Source: Bugula neritina
Taxonomy: Eukaryota; Bryozoa; Gymnolaemata; Cheilostomatida; Bugulidae
NCBI GenBank assembly: GCA_964035545.1
Contig: OZ037771.1
Location: forward strand, 558,001 to 622,000
Length of the DNA stretch: 64,000 bases
Reading direction: 5' to 3'
The notes under the pieces were generated by a model. It was not told where the DNA came from and did no database searches. It saw only the letters and a list, made by a program, of their open reading frames with translations. The translations under genes and the position numbers were made by a program. Shown piece by piece: positions 1 to 12,987 of this stretch; the first letter of the stretch is position 1, and each line of letters opens with the position of its first letter.

Positions 1-1021
1 TTTTATGGTAATAACTATAACTATAAGTTAATTTACTATAAGTATAATAATTATAAGAAGTTTTAGTATAAATATTTTATTTGCAAGAAAATTATTAAAC
101 TAGGTCTGACTATACAGTATACTTTTGAGTATAATTGATAGCAAAAAATGACTTGCTAGAAAATTTTTTTAAATTTCATTGCTGAAATAGTCAATAAAAA
201 TTATATTATATTTACATTATAATAAATAACATTTACTATACAGTATACTAATACTTAATCTTATAGTTATACTATAAATTTTATAGTAATAACTATAAGT
301 TAATTTACTATAACTACTATAACTATAAGTATAAGTATAAGACTAAGTAAAATTTAGTAATACCAATACTCAATAGTAATACTAATACTAATAGTATAAT
401 AATAATTTCACTATAATAATTATAATTTCAATTTCTAAGAATTTTTAGTATAAATATTTTATTTGCAAGAAAATTATTAAACTAGGTCTGACTACACTTT
501 TGAGTATAATTGATAGCAAAAATGACTTTTAATCATTATGATTATCATGATAGTATTTAATTTTCTAGATAGCGTAAAACTAAACTAGCAACACTAAATT
601 AGAAACTTGCAGCAGATTTCTAGTGAGTCCTTGGGTAATAACCTAGATGCATATTTTAACGCGCAGCGAAAAGTTTCCGGGGTCGCCTTAAAAAGCCATC
701 CAAATACTGATCGGGTTTGCTGATTTCAGCTAAATTCGCGCTAATAAACTAAATGCCAAGGCAAAACCAATTGCTAATAGGAAATCGAAAGACCATTGGG
801 TATTCACTGTAAACAAAGAAAGAACTTTAACCCACGTGGACTATTTTCGGAGACCAAGCTCTCTATTGCCGCATGCCTGGTTAGCCAGTTGAACCATCAA
901 GTATAGCTGCAAGTTGATGTAGTTGAGTTTTGGCGGACACACTCATTAATAATCAAAGTGATCGCAGTTAAATCTTTGATTGAACCACAAACTTTTTTCC
1001 AGCTTTAATTTGAATTTAAAA
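1..1021. other. AT-rich upstream region of PPAT
   Basis: No gene is visible. Bases 1-580 are AT-rich cryptically simple DNA rich in TATAGTTAT and ACTAATA words, with one direct repeat (listed separately). From about 600 the composition becomes more balanced, as expected for a promoter and 5' leader of the PPAT gene that starts at 1022. A pyrimidine run followed by AG at 1001-1002 looks like a splice acceptor 19 bases before the PPAT start codon, so a leader exon or a trans-splice site is possible. Confidence 0.5.
61..527 (+). repeat. Direct repeat pair of about 85-93 bp
   Basis: Bases 61-153 and 443-527 are near-identical copies in the same orientation. Both begin TTTTAGTATAAATATTTTAT and end near a GATAGCAAAAA stretch. 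The first copy carries a small insertion (about 8 bases) in the middle. They may be remnants of a dispersed element or a local duplication; no coding capacity or terminal repeats are visible. Confidence 0.75.
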
Positions 1022-4000
1022 ATGGAGCATTACTGTGGCGTGTTCGGCTGTATCACAGCCGGGCCGTGGCCAAACGAGTCCAACTTAAATGTTGCTCAAC
1101 TCATACGGAGGGCTCTAATTGGTCTCCAACATAGGTAAGCATTGACTTTAGTTAAAGTTTGTAATTTACTTTTAGTTTTAGCATTGACAACGATTTTGAT
1201 GTGCAATTACCAGAGGTTTAATCGAAAATAACTGTATAAATAATAATTGATTAATATCAATATCAATATGACTATGTTAATCATAATGATAATGTATAAC
1301 TATAAGTACGAATTATTGAATACCAAGTCCAATATGATAATAATTATAATATGAATGTAATAATATCAATATTATTATATATTACTAATTATAATATATT
1401 TATAATTTAAATTATAAACGCTGATGTAAGGTAATATCGATGTGCCTATGATAATCATAATGATGGGGATATACGGATAGCATCTTGAAGTGATCTTGAT
1501 ATTCATGTAGACTTGAAGCTTTAAAGCTAAAAAAACATTAGATTATCAAATTTAATCTCTAATACTCGAATACAGTTTTGTGAAAATGCATGTAGCACTA
1601 TTACTATTAGTATTAATAATAATTTATTTTAAACATCCAAGTCTTTTTTAATATTATAATTAAATTTCAGTTTAGCCAGACAGTATTCATATTCATATTG
1701 AAACACCACCTTTGACAGATAGGCCTCTTGACAGAAATATGTATTTAATTTTATTTGTCTAGAAGTAGATGCCACTTAGTTTTAGTAAAGACTTGCAACT
1801 ACTGCAAACTTTTATCTAATTCACTTCTGCTGGGTGGTTTCCTTATCCTAGCCCTAATCAAATGGTTGTAATTCTAGAGGCCAAGAGAGTGCTGGCATTG
1901 TGACTAGCTACGGAGGGGTCAATGCGAAGGACATGTTTTCATGGAAAGGTCACGGACTAGTTAATCAGGTAAGGCTACCATATGTAATAACATGCTGTCG
2001 CTATATGTATGCACTGTGTTACCAAAGTATACATAACTCAAGCATGTTTAGAATGTTTTGCATGTGTTCTAAGCTTCACAAAATTACAGGACCCAATTGA
2101 AACTAATAATCCCTGTTGCTAAGTCCCTATTGGTTGATCGCTTGTAGCACAAGAAAAAAACCTTTATATGTAAATTTTTTGATAAGTTATTGAGTACTAA
2201 AGTTACAGTTCACTTTTAGATTTTCACAGATGACGTGTTGTCCAAGTTGAAAGGTAACCTTGGGGTTGGTCACACCAGGTACTCCACGTATGGTGGCAGC
2301 TCTGATAATAACACTATTAGTGTGCAGCCGTTTGTGGTAGACACTGTCTATGGACTGCTGGCTGTTGGTCACAATGGAGAGTTGGTGAACGCTAAGCAGC
2401 TTCGACAGGATGTGAGTTCGTGTTATGTTTTCCTTTGGGTTTCAGTTCTGATCTATTAGTGGAAACAGGAGGGGATCGTGTGTTAAGGGCGGAGTGAACA
2501 GGCAGGGAAAGATAACTACTAGTATGACTTGTAATTGTACTGGGAAAATATATTTGATTTGGTGGAATCAGCTCCTAGCCTCCAAAATATGAGTACATAG
2601 TATTTTCTACTAGAAAATGGAGCGTTTAGTTTAATAAATATTGGTGTTGGATAAAACAGCTTGCCATTAGCTAGATGGCTTAGGATGTAATAAGGATATG
2701 ATTTCTATGACATGACATGAACGCCATCTTACACTGTCTTGCTCCTGTATGTAGAATTAGCTACATTATATAGAGAATTGAACTGCAGGTACTGAAAAGG
2801 GGCGTCGGCCTGTCCTCCTACACCGACAGCGAACTCATCACCCAGATGCTGACTTTGTCTCCCCCTGAGGACCCTGATGACTGGCCAAGTCGTATTCGCC
2901 AGTTTATGGAGTCATCTCCCCTGGCCTACTCTCTGGTCATCATGCACGCAGACAAGCTGTACGCAGTGCGAGACCCGTACGGCAACAGACCTCTCTGTAT
3001 TGGTAGACTGAATCGCCTTGTCAACTGTGAGTGTGAATATGAGCTTGACATGCTCCTGCATTCACTCTGAGTCAGTGGGCAGCAGTAGTAGGGTTGCGGG
3101 TGGGGCACTGGGCACCCTCAACTTGAGTGTCTGATGAATAATATCTGTTGTATCTTATTTCACTTTGAATATTCCTGATGCTTAGGGAATGCTAATATTC
3201 TCAGTCTTTCAAGAGACAAATTCTCCAAACCAGAACGGGGAGGGAATTTACCAACCTACTTCTCTGCATTCTGTGTTGAGTATTAGTAGTTGAAGTGTTT
3301 GTGACTGACTGACGGTCAATGTTTATATTATAAGGTAGTTATAACGGTGCACGTAAGTTACTTACTCAGTAGTCTGGAAACTGGTGTAAGTGAAACAGTG
3401 TAACACCGCTAAACGGCTAACACTCGTTCTTGGGTTTCTTTCTGCACTTTGATCTGTACTCTCTATTCTATTTGTGTTTCAACTTGTCCACCATCTCCAC
3501 CTGTTACTTTCTCTTTTACTCTCACTCAATTGCTATCTCTTGCTCTCTCTCTTAGTCTATATTTGTATGCTCTGTATATATTATTTAGGTGTGGCTGATA
3601 ATACCCAGGATGCTATAGGATGGGTTGTGTCCTCTGAAACATGCCCCTTCTACAGTATTGGAGCTGAGATTATAAGAGAGGTGCTTCCAGGTGTGTGAAA
3701 CCAAAGCATGTTAACTGTAGAGTATGACAATAACTAGTCATGATTGGAACGCTGTGATCAATGCTAGGAATTACAGTCTAGTTATTTCCATAGCTGCAAT
3801 TTAGTTTCTAGTGGTTTTCTTGCATGCATATATGACAAATGTATGCGTATGATGTGTATTTAACTATGTAGAGGTCATGTATATGATATGTGTGTATATA
3901 TATGTAGAGAGTATGTTTAAATGTAGAGGTCATGTATGCACGATGTCTTGTAGGCGAGATAGTAGAGATCAGTAACCAGGGTGTCAAGTCACTAGAGGTC

Positions 4001-5749
4001 GTTGCTAGACCTCCTTCCCGCCCTCCCGCCTTCTGCATCTTTGAATACGTCTACTTCTCTCGACCGGACAGCTATCTTGAAGGTAGGATATGATGCCATT
4101 GCGTTAATTTCCTGTAGCTCTGTAATTCGACTGCACATTTCATGTCTGGCCTCGTTTCCATCTAGGTCAAATGGTGTACACTGTACGCAAGAAGTGCGGG
4201 AAGATGCTCGCTATAGAGTCGTACGTAGAGGCTGACGTTGTGTCAACAATACCAGAATCAGCGACTCCGGCAGCTATGGGTTACTCTGAGCACACTGGAA
4301 TACCCTATGTAGAGGTAGGACAACTTCTATATTACTGCTGTATGTTGGTATTGTAATATCTACTATAATATTCATTTGTAACAGTTGAAGCTCTTTTAAT
4401 GTGTAATGCAGTGCCATTGAGTGGCACCCAATAGATATGATACTTCTATGATGTTATGCAACTTCTGCCAGGATATTAATCAGACTATTACATAACATGT
4501 TGTCACCTGTTCTAGGTCTATTGGCTTAGCCATTTTTTGTAGGTGCTGTTAACTGTGTATTTACAAGCTTACCAGCCTGCTCCTTTTTATCAACCTGTAA
4601 ATTATATCAATTACCCTCAACCTGTGATTTTTGTGAACAGTTTCAGCAAAACCTTTCCCAATCTACATTATCTTACTAATATTCACTTAACTGGACATGT
4701 TATGGTGCTCTGTAAGAACAAGTATGTTGTGTTGCTGTCACACAGGTGCTCTGTAAGAACAGGTGTGTTGTGTTGCTGTCACACAGGTGCTCTGTAAGAA
4801 CAGGTGTGTTGTGTTGCTGTCACACAGGTGCTCTGTAAGAACAGGTATGTTGTGTTGCTGTCACACAGGTGCTCTGTAAGAACAGGTATGTCGGGAGATC
4901 TTTCATTCAACCCACCACCAGACTCAGACAGCTGGCTGTGGCAAGCAAGTTCGGTCCTTATGAAGATAACATCAAAGGGAAGAGAATTGTGTTGGTAGAC
5001 GACTCCATAGTCAGGGGGAATACTATGCAGCCAATAGTAGCCCTGTTGAGGTCATCTGGTGCTCTAGAGGTGCAGTGTTTACCTCCTCTTCTACTCTACT
5101 ATCTGTTTCTATCTCATGAATTTACTATTTAATTTGTTGCTAAATCTGGTTAAATTCTTTACGCAAAATGCACTATATACTTATCTTAGCTGCTTTATTC
5201 ACCCAGGTACATGTGAGAATTGCCTCCCCTCCCATCAAGCACCCTTGCTATATGGGAATCAATATCCCAACAAAGGCTGAGCTCATAGCCAACAGAGTGG
5301 AGCTGGACAAACTCGCCGAGTATTTTGGTAATATAACCTTGACCCCGTGTTGACCTTGTCATTACCAGTTTTACGAATAGCTTGTCTAGTTAACTAATGT
5401 TTAGTTCCTCTCTCAATACTAACTGATACTTACTCTCTCTCACTATTAACTGACACTTCCTCTCACTACTAACTGACACTTCCTCTCACTACTAACTGAT
5501 ACTTACTCTCAATACTAAATGATACTTACTCTTACTACTGACCCTTACTCTCACTACTAACTGATACTTACTTTCTCACTACTAACTGACACTTACCTCA
5601 TGTTGATGTTACCAGGTGCCGACAGTGTACGATACCTCACTGTGGAGGGGCTGAAGAAAGCTGTTATGGAAGGTGCACAAGTGAACAGAGAGATAGGGCA
5701 GTGCACTGCTTGTTTAACTGGTGAATACCCTGTAGATATCACCTGGTAG
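1022..5749 (+). CDS. PPAT: Amidophosphoribosyltransferase (glutamine PRPP amidotransferase)
   Basis: Catalyses the first committed step of de novo purine synthesis in the cytosol: PRPP plus glutamine to phosphoribosylamine. Ten coding exons: 1022-1134, 1878-1968, 2220-2411, 2789-3026, 3589-3690, 3954-4082, 4166-4314, 4869-5069, 5207-5327, 5616-5749. All phases close, giving 489 aa (human about 517). Visible signatures are CGVFGC at the N-terminus, [23 protein letters not shown] and GHNGELVNA of the class II glutaminase, then [12 protein letters not shown], the PRPP-binding loop. C-terminal [10 protein letters not shown] is typical of the animal enzyme. The nucleophile Cys5 follows only MEHY, so the propeptide is very short. 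Exon 8 begins at the last copy of a 41-bp tandem repeat that contains its own acceptor. The gene converges with RNASEH2B. A possible poly(A) signal AATAAA lies at 6259-6264. Confidence 0.96.
1135..1877 (+). other. PPAT intron 1, AT-rich
   Basis: A 743-bp intron with AT-rich simple sequence (AATATTATTATAT-type words) around 1220-1420. No array or gene is seen in it. Confidence 0.6.
4705..4909 (+). repeat. 41-bp tandem repeat carrying the PPAT exon 8 acceptor
   Basis: Five copies at exact 41-bp spacing start at 4705, 4746, 4787, 4828 and 4869. Each begins GTGCTCTGTAAGAACA, the first bases of exon 8. Copies 2 to 5 are preceded by CACAG, a complete 3' splice site; copy 1 is preceded by TTATG and so lacks an acceptor. 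Each unit also contains AACAGGTRTGT or a close variant, which resembles a 5' splice site, so the unit holds a potential 17-nt microexon. Only the last acceptor keeps the PPAT frame without extra exon sequence, because 41 is not a multiple of three. Confidence 0.9.
5404..5600 (+). repeat. Array in PPAT intron 9
   Basis: Imperfect tandem copies of CTCACTACTAACTGACACTT and variants, filling most of the intron 5328-5615 and ending a few bases before the acceptor of the last exon. Confidence 0.75.
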
Positions 5750-6467
5750 TTTTCTGTAGATTCACAGGGCAACTTGCTGTATATTTCATCTGATAATTTA
5801 GTGTAGATTTTATGTGGCAGCTTGATGTGAATTTTTTAAAGAAAATTTTATAGGTTTTGCTGAAAATCTCAACAGTCATGTTTTTATTACATATATCGCA
5901 GTATTTTATGTGGTATACAGTTTATTATATACGAAACATCATGTCAAATGGTATACAGTGTTTCATCATGATTACCGCAATCTCTATTTTATGTATTTTG
6001 CTCAATTGGAAGCTTTAATCTACATTATACATGTGCTCAGCCATATCATGAAATCTCAATTCGTGTGCTAAAATTTCACTGAATTATATCACTTTTACTA
6101 TACATTGTATTATACCTCCATGGTTATTTCAACTACTTATTTACAATACAGTCTTTTTATAAAGCATGTAAAATATATAAAATTATGAACACAATATTAT
6201 AAAACAATGCATTTCCTGTTCGCACAAGTAACCTTGTATGTGCTGCTGTGTATTGCACAATAAAACATCGTGTGTAGTGTAGTATATTGCTTGCATTGTA
6301 TGGTGTGTCGCGTACATTGTACAGCATGTGGTGTACATTGTTTAGTCCGTAATGTGTCTTGCATAGCTACAGTGAATATTGCGTGACCCCAGATGGACTG
6401 ATTTGCAGTTTTACTCACACGGCAGCAAGTGAACTGTAGGTCAGATGTGGTAGCAGTGGCTGTTATA
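5750..6467. other. Convergent 3' regions of PPAT and RNASEH2B
   Basis: No coding signal is seen. This stretch must hold both 3' UTRs. It includes AATAAA at 6259-6264 for the + strand. Around 6240-6350 there is degenerate TGTGTAGTGTAGTATATTG-type simple sequence. Confidence 0.5.
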
Positions 6468-9114
6468 TCAATTAGATTTCGGTTTAACAGAAAAGAAACT
6501 TGTAAGACTCTTCATTCCTGTCTTATCAATCTTAGCCAGTTTCTTCTGTGTTGTTGACAGTTTCTGTAAACAGGAAGCCTCTGATAGACAGGAAGTTCTC
6601 TGATGAAAAGTAAAATTTGAAACAACACAACCAAGAGATGCTAAACCACATAATACCAATGAGAGTATATCACTATAGTCAGTGAATGTAGATTTTGCTA
6701 GTTTTAATTGGGAATGCAGCTTTATTCAAGATGAAACAACTCCGTGTTGCTATATTTTACTGTAAGTTTGTCACACTGCTGGAGTTATATTCTCACTGCA
6801 TAACAACTTAAAATTATTTTACACATGTGAAATACTTTATTAGGCAAGGTGAAGATAACTACCATAATTCTACTTATTGAAATCAAGTCATGGATACCTT
6901 GTTTAGTTGAGACTGCTTCTCAGCTAATACTCCTTTGGAGTTATCTTCTACTGGCCCACAATGTGCTGATCCAGTCTTTCCTTTCTGTTGACATAAATAA
7001 ATCATTACATATACTAACATGAGAAACAGTTCAGCACATACATTATTTCCCTAACACTCTGCAGCTATGATTGCTATCTGATGTCTATAGCTTCATATAA
7101 TGAGAGCATATCAAAGTGTGCTTAACAAATGCTACTTCTAGCAAAAACTAACTGACCTTTGGGGCAGGTTCCTCAGCTGCTGGCTTTACTTCCTCTGGTA
7201 ACCTAGGAGACAGAAATAACAACTGTGAGAATACCTATCCAATCAGCATTAGAGAATTTAGATTGCAAGTTGTATTACAATCTAATAGATGCATAGCAAA
7301 GATATAACAACCATAGAGTGCTATAACGTATGCATATATTACATATATAATACGTTATACGTAACATGATATACTTATATAATGTTACATATAATATGGG
7401 AATGTAGTATATGGCACTATTCTATATGCCGAGATAAAAACTCACTTAAGGTGCTGCCGTAGTAAACTCGACAGCTCAGGGTTGAGGTAGTCAGATATGA
7501 TGCCAAAAGCATACAACTTATAAGCTGCTGTAAAATAGAGATGAACATGCATGGTATGAGAAAACAGTTGAAAGATGCTAACGTGTTGTAACAACATGTT
7601 TCCAAACATTATAGCTAAGCAATAGAGAAATAAAATATTGTAAGGAAAGATAACTGCAGACCAATATAGCAGAGAGTATTGAGGAAACTAGTTCGGAATA
7701 GCATGTGACCTGAAGCAAGATCTGCATAGGTTCACTGCAAGCTTATCTCAATCATCTTTAAATGTTTTTTCAATCAAAATTTTGAAGAAAATCTTCAATA
7801 TTAAACTTGTCTGGTTTAGAGAAAGCATTACCAGTTTGAAACTCTGAGTTGTTACTCCTTACAAAGTTAGAAGACTGGGCTCCCGAAGATACATATGTTT
7901 TAGATGTTTGGAGAAAACAGGCTAACTTTTCAACCTGTAACAGACAAGTGAACATTAAATTGTAATTGAAGTGAAAAACAGATTTACACAAAATCAACAA
8001 AGCAGAACTTTTAGTACTAAATTACCAAAATATTATATATATTTTTAAACAGATGCATAAAACAAATAATCATAAAACTAAAAGAAAATAGAAATATAGT
8101 ATAATGACATAACCTAGTAGACATAAGGAGTTACCTTCTTCTCTAGCCAGTTTAACACTTTCTGTTCACTGTACTTATATGCCTTGAAGTCGTCAGCTCC
8201 TGATAAAATATAATCAATAACTAGTGGAATTCAGGAGCTGTTGTTGACAATATATTAATCCATTAATTTGTAAAAGAATTAGAGCACAGCTATTGTGAAG
8301 TATAGATTAATATTTGGGTAAAATGCTAAATAACAGCATAACAGCAATACCTTTGAAGTCAGAGTAGAGATGCAGGTTAGAGAGTTCCTTAAAACGACAC
8401 AGTTTACGGGTGTGTGGATAGTCCTCATCATCTAGTATCTGCTCCAGAGGGCTGTATCTCTCAGGCTACACAAATTCACACTTATAATCTAGTCATATTC
8501 ATATTCAAATAAATTAGGAAACAAATTTTTAGGCTTGAAAATTTTCAACAGTTGGAACAGTTGGAAAACATAGTTTTCCCTAATAAGAAATCAAGCTATA
8601 CCATTTAGATCTTAGAGAAATAAAGACGAATGCTAAAAGTATTCGGGTTTGATCACCAACTTGCCAAGGGATTAGAAAGAATGCCATGCCATGACTTACA
8701 TTAGTCTTGTACTGCTTATAAAGATAGTCAACAACAAGGAATAGTGGGTCACACTTGGTGAGGTATGTCAAGGAACCATTAGAACACACCTCTGAATCTA
8801 TGAACCAACAGCTCAACTCTGGTTTATGATGGACTACCTGTTTCAGAAAGTTAGAGTCTGCTTACAAAACTAGATTATGAAAAGAAATGCAATAAGTAAC
8901 CAACTAAACTAGCACTAAGAAACGTCCTCTTCACTTCACATAAATGTATAAACAGCAGATAAACTTGTGAATATTTTACCTCAAATAAAGTTGAGTAGTC
9001 TTGAGCAAAGGCAAATTGAACAGCTTTTTCAGTCTTTGGTTGTTTGAGAATCACGATATGAAACTCGTGTCCTTGTAACAATTCATCTGATGTACAAAAA
9101 TAGCTGCAAGTCAT
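6468..9114 (-). CDS. RNASEH2B: Ribonuclease H2 subunit B
   Basis: Non-catalytic subunit of the nuclear RNase H2 complex, which removes ribonucleotides and RNA-DNA hybrids from DNA. Nine exons on the minus strand, 5' to 3': 9114-8980, 8837-8700, 8465-8351, 8199-8135, 7934-7832, 7527-7446, 7202-7157, 6984-6898, 6599-6468. Phases close to give 300 aa (human 312). Diagnostic stretches are CWFIDSEV and CDPLFLVVDYLYKQ in the triple-barrel region, the KYSEQKVLNWLEKKV helix, AFGIISDYLNPEL, and a C-terminal LAKIDKTGMKSLTSFF. The last ends in a PCNA-interaction (PIP-like) box, as in vertebrate RNASEH2B. The start is less sure: ATG at 9114 gives a normal length, but the following ACTTGCAG could itself be a splice acceptor for an earlier exon. 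It is head-to-head with RBFA. Confidence 0.9.
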
Positions 9115-10898
9115 ACATCACCATTTCTACTATTAGTATTATATCAAGTCAAGTATTGAGATATACATATACTATCACTAGAGCAGGTAACCAGAGTATA
9201 AATTATCAAGTTATTGATATGAGGATAAACATGAATTGATGTCAACACAAATATTCATTTTGATATTTACATTAATTTTTATCTATTACTATGACTATCA
9301 GTACTGCTATTTATAATTTATTATTTATTACTTTACAATTATAATAATAGTACTATCAATAACATTATAATCATTATTATAATTTTAACTTGAAAAAGTA
9401 AAAACTTATAATAATAATAAAAATAATATATTATTGTTATAATAGTAGAACTAATACTCACTAAATCTAATAGTAAATCAAAATGTAATATTAATTGTAA
9501 TACTATTAGTATTAGTACTACCTTTACTGTATTACTATTACTAATACAAATAGTATTAATAAATCTAAATCACAATGTAACAACAACACTAAAACTACTA
9601 CTATTACTAGCAACATTAACAGTATGAGTCATGCTTATACTTACAGACTATAGGTATAGCAATACTGATAATTATAGAATATAATGTAAGTTATACTTAT
9701 ATTTACTTATAAGTTATAGTAATACTAATACTCTTAGTCTTAGTAAGCCTTAGCCTTACACTTACAATTACAGTTACGTTAGCGTTACTCAATTTGATTT
9801 TGAGTTTGAGCTTTATACTGAAACTGATATCAATACTACAATACGAATAGTTATAGAACAAGAGTAAAACTAAATACAGCTACAATATTAGGTATAAGAT
9901 GAACTTTAACTTCAAAAGTTTACTGATACTCATAGCCATACTGATACTCATTGATTAAATTATTGAAAATGAAAATCAAATTGAAATCAATTTGAATTTG
10001 AATTTTGATTACCTGAAGATATAGCTAATTGGTACATTTCGCAAGGCCGAACAGATCAAGCTTCAATTTATCATTGCAGTAAACGCTTTTTGTTCAAGTG
10101 CTTTTGGAAACATGCACTTGCACTTACACTGGTGCTATAATTTCAATTTTAAAAATTAAATGAATGGATATGACCATTTGAAGTGGATTCGGACAAGTGA
10201 AAAATCTTGGAATTCCCGCTGTTGTATCTCATTTTACTGCCATCAGCATCAAAGAAAAAAACTTATTTAACCAATGGTGGTCGTTACTTATGAATAGTAA
10301 ATCTCTAACGGGTGTTATGATATTACGCCTAAAATTTACCTAAGAGCCAAAGAAACCAGGTTATAAAAATCAACTTCCAACACGTGAGTTAGCGCTATTA
10401 TCATGTTGATGTGAATAAATGATAGTAATACTAATACTAATAGTAATAATATTAATATTTAATAATACTAATAGTAATAGTTAATTTTAGTAAATAGTAA
10501 TATGAACTTGACGGTCAAGTGTTTGATACGCCTGCATCTTTAGTTATACTTATAATTATATGATATATCAATAATTTCAATTATAGTTAAAAGTTACGCT
10601 TACTGTTAGTGTTAGTGTTCGTGTTACTAACCGTTAGTGTTACTGTTAGTGTAACTGTAAGTGTTACACTTAGTCTAACTGTTATACTTAGTCTTACGTC
10701 TTAGTCTTACAGTTAGTGTTACACTGTGAGTTACAGTAATACTAATAATTATACTTATACTAGTTATACTTATAGTTATATCAACTTTAAGAGTTAGAGT
10801 AAGAGTAAGTCTAATTTATAATTGTTAAAATAATATAGTTCTACTCAATACTTGTAGTACTCTACTAATACTGAAAGCAAACGCAATCAACTATTACT
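9115..10898. other. AT-rich divergent spacer between RNASEH2B and RBFA
   Basis: About 1.8 kb with no coding signal. Bases 9240-9990 and 10420-10870 are cryptically simple, made of overlapping words such as AATACTAATA, TTAGTGTTAC and CTTAGTCTTA. Bases 10000-10400 are of normal complexity and are the most promoter-like part. Confidence 0.6.
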
Positions 10899-12785
10899 AT
10901 GTCTATTCTCAGCCTCAAACATAGACAAGTCTTGAAAACTACATGCACTTTTGTAAACTGTTCAATGCTACAAGTAACGCTAACAGTCAACAATAATTTT
11001 GTGTCTAAGACTAGTGCCATTCCAATATCAACTTTTGGTCTTGATAAAAGTATTTTTAAAATTAAAAACCAATGCGGAAACTTGTCTTTAATTTCTAAAC
11101 GAGAAAAGAAGCAGTCAGCTTATGGAAGGCATAAGCTAGTTAAAAAGTTGGCCAACATAAATTCGAATCCTAAAGCTATAAATCCTCCAAAGCGCATGTG
11201 AGTTAAATCTATTTTTGGAACTAATTTATTTATAAAAAGTTCATTGTTGAATGGTATAGCTGATATATGGTGTTTGACTGGGTAATAATTGAGCCCTTAC
11301 ATTGAATCATTCAATGACTTATCAGATTCTGATTTCTTAAATTATTTTTATTTAAACTCTTAAATTTATAATAGAAATATTTCTGTAGAAAGAAGCAAGA
11401 AGATGTGTTTAGCATGCCAGTTGAAAATGCTCGCAATCACAATCAGCGACACCCAGCAGTTTTAAAACAGATAATGACTGTGGCAAGGGATTACAAATCT
11501 GAACTAAATAGTATTGTTCACTCCGGAAAATATGGAAATGAAGTGACTGGAATGAAAATATCTAAGGTAGTTTGCATTTGTTATTTAGTTTAACTTTTAC
11601 GCTGGTTTTCTTGAGTTTTGCGAGCATTTTATACTTTAAATTTGAGTTGGATTTAAGTAATTTAATGCATGTTATATTCCTTTACCTACTAGTGGAACTG
11701 TGGAAAGTGTTAAAACTTGATGCCCAAAATAAAATTCAAATGCTGATTGACAAACTGTTGGGTAACTCCTCATTTGGTTAACACATTATAACAGTGTACT
11801 GTTTCTACAATTAGTTTGTATTTGTATTTAGCTATTGACTGATATGCTGATGTACAGGTTGGAATCTCTCCTGGAGGAACGGAGATGGTGGTGCTTTGGG
11901 AACCATCTGGCAGTGAAGTACTAGACAGTCAGTTGGACAGCAAGCTGGCGGATATTACCTCTGATATACAGTGAGTTGCTGCTAGTATTGTGTTGTTTCA
12001 AACACCCTGCAGCTGGATGTAGTCCAAGTTCATTGATTTGCTTGTTATTTTAGGGAGGAGTTGAGTGCACGCTATCGTTCTGCCAGCGTCCCAAATATAC
12101 AGTTCCAAATAGAGGCCTCTATAAATTCCAATATATACAATTTGCTAGAAAAGTTGGATGTTGGTAGAGAAGAAGAACTTGAGGAAGATGATGGTGTGTA
12201 CTCTACTTTATAAATATATATATATATAGACTTATCAAAATACAGTTTAGGACTCACAATCAATAAACAGTTTAGTTTTGGCTAGCTGGTAATTTACAAA
12301 CAGCGTTTCTCGTAATTTGATAATACTTTTGTCTGTAATATTGTTTTGTAGAATAGTAAAATAGTTGTACATTGGTAAAGTTGGTATCATTAAATAGCCT
12401 TAGGTTTTACTTTATCCACCAGGCATAAGGATGTGTGCACCAGAAATATCACTTTTAGCATACAAGAAGGCATTAGTGTGTCCCACGAATGCGTTATGTT
12501 ACCTCTTTTTGAAAAGTAGTTTGCAATCTAGTTGATACACAAAAGATAGTATGCAACTTTTAAGATCACATCACACTTATGAACCCATTTTATATGTATT
12601 CAGGTGAACTGCTTGCCCGACATTCACGGAAAATCACCATTACTCAGGGCGTGTACGACCTTGACAGGACTTCCATGATTCACAAAATCATTAGTTCTAA
12701 GAATATGACAAAGTTTGGGGCGCACGAGAGGTCTACTACAAGTACCCTAACTGTAAAAGAGATTGATTCTGAGAGTAAAAACTGA
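10899..12785 (+). CDS. RBFA: Mitochondrial ribosome-binding factor A-like protein
   Basis: Likely assists maturation of the mitochondrial small ribosomal subunit. Five exons: 10899-11197, 11389-11566, 11858-11970, 12054-12193, 12604-12785; phases close to 303 aa. The basic, hydroxylated, acid-poor N-terminus suits a mitochondrial import signal. Residues from about 115 to 235 fit the RbfA KH-like fold: a helix around MTVARDYKSELNSIVHSG, the strand MKISKVGISPGGTEMVVLW, and RSASVPNIQFQIEASI followed by NLLEKL, matching the family pattern R-x-x-P-x-L-x-F-x-x-D-x-S-I. A later VYDLDRTSMIHKIISSKN resembles the C-terminal segment of animal RBFA. Residues around EEELEEDD are acidic. The family call rests on motif memory, not a search. 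AATAAA lies at 12928-12933. Confidence 0.75.
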
Positions 12786-12927
12786 GCAAAACTATTCAGC
12801 TATAAGCAGCTGCTGCAGTTTTGCATCTTGTCTTCAATGTTTACCACACAAACCTTCTTTTTCTGTGTTTTGAGTTGGTTGCTAATAGTATTACTGTTTT
12901 ATGTGATGAGAAGTTTATTCTTATGAA

Positions 12928-12933
12928 AATAAA
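12928..12933 (+). terminator. Poly(A) signal of the RBFA-like gene
   Basis: AATAAA 143 bases after the stop codon. Confidence 0.6.
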
Positions 12934-12987
12934 ACATTTCAATGATTATCTTATGCAAAGAACTTTGCCTGGTGGCCCTTATTAATT

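Noticed and set aside
11572-11781. Frame with LKLDAQNKIQMLIDKLL as an RBFA exon
   Set aside because: Joining 11566 to 11858 gives the conserved KISK-VGIS strand without it, so it is intronic.
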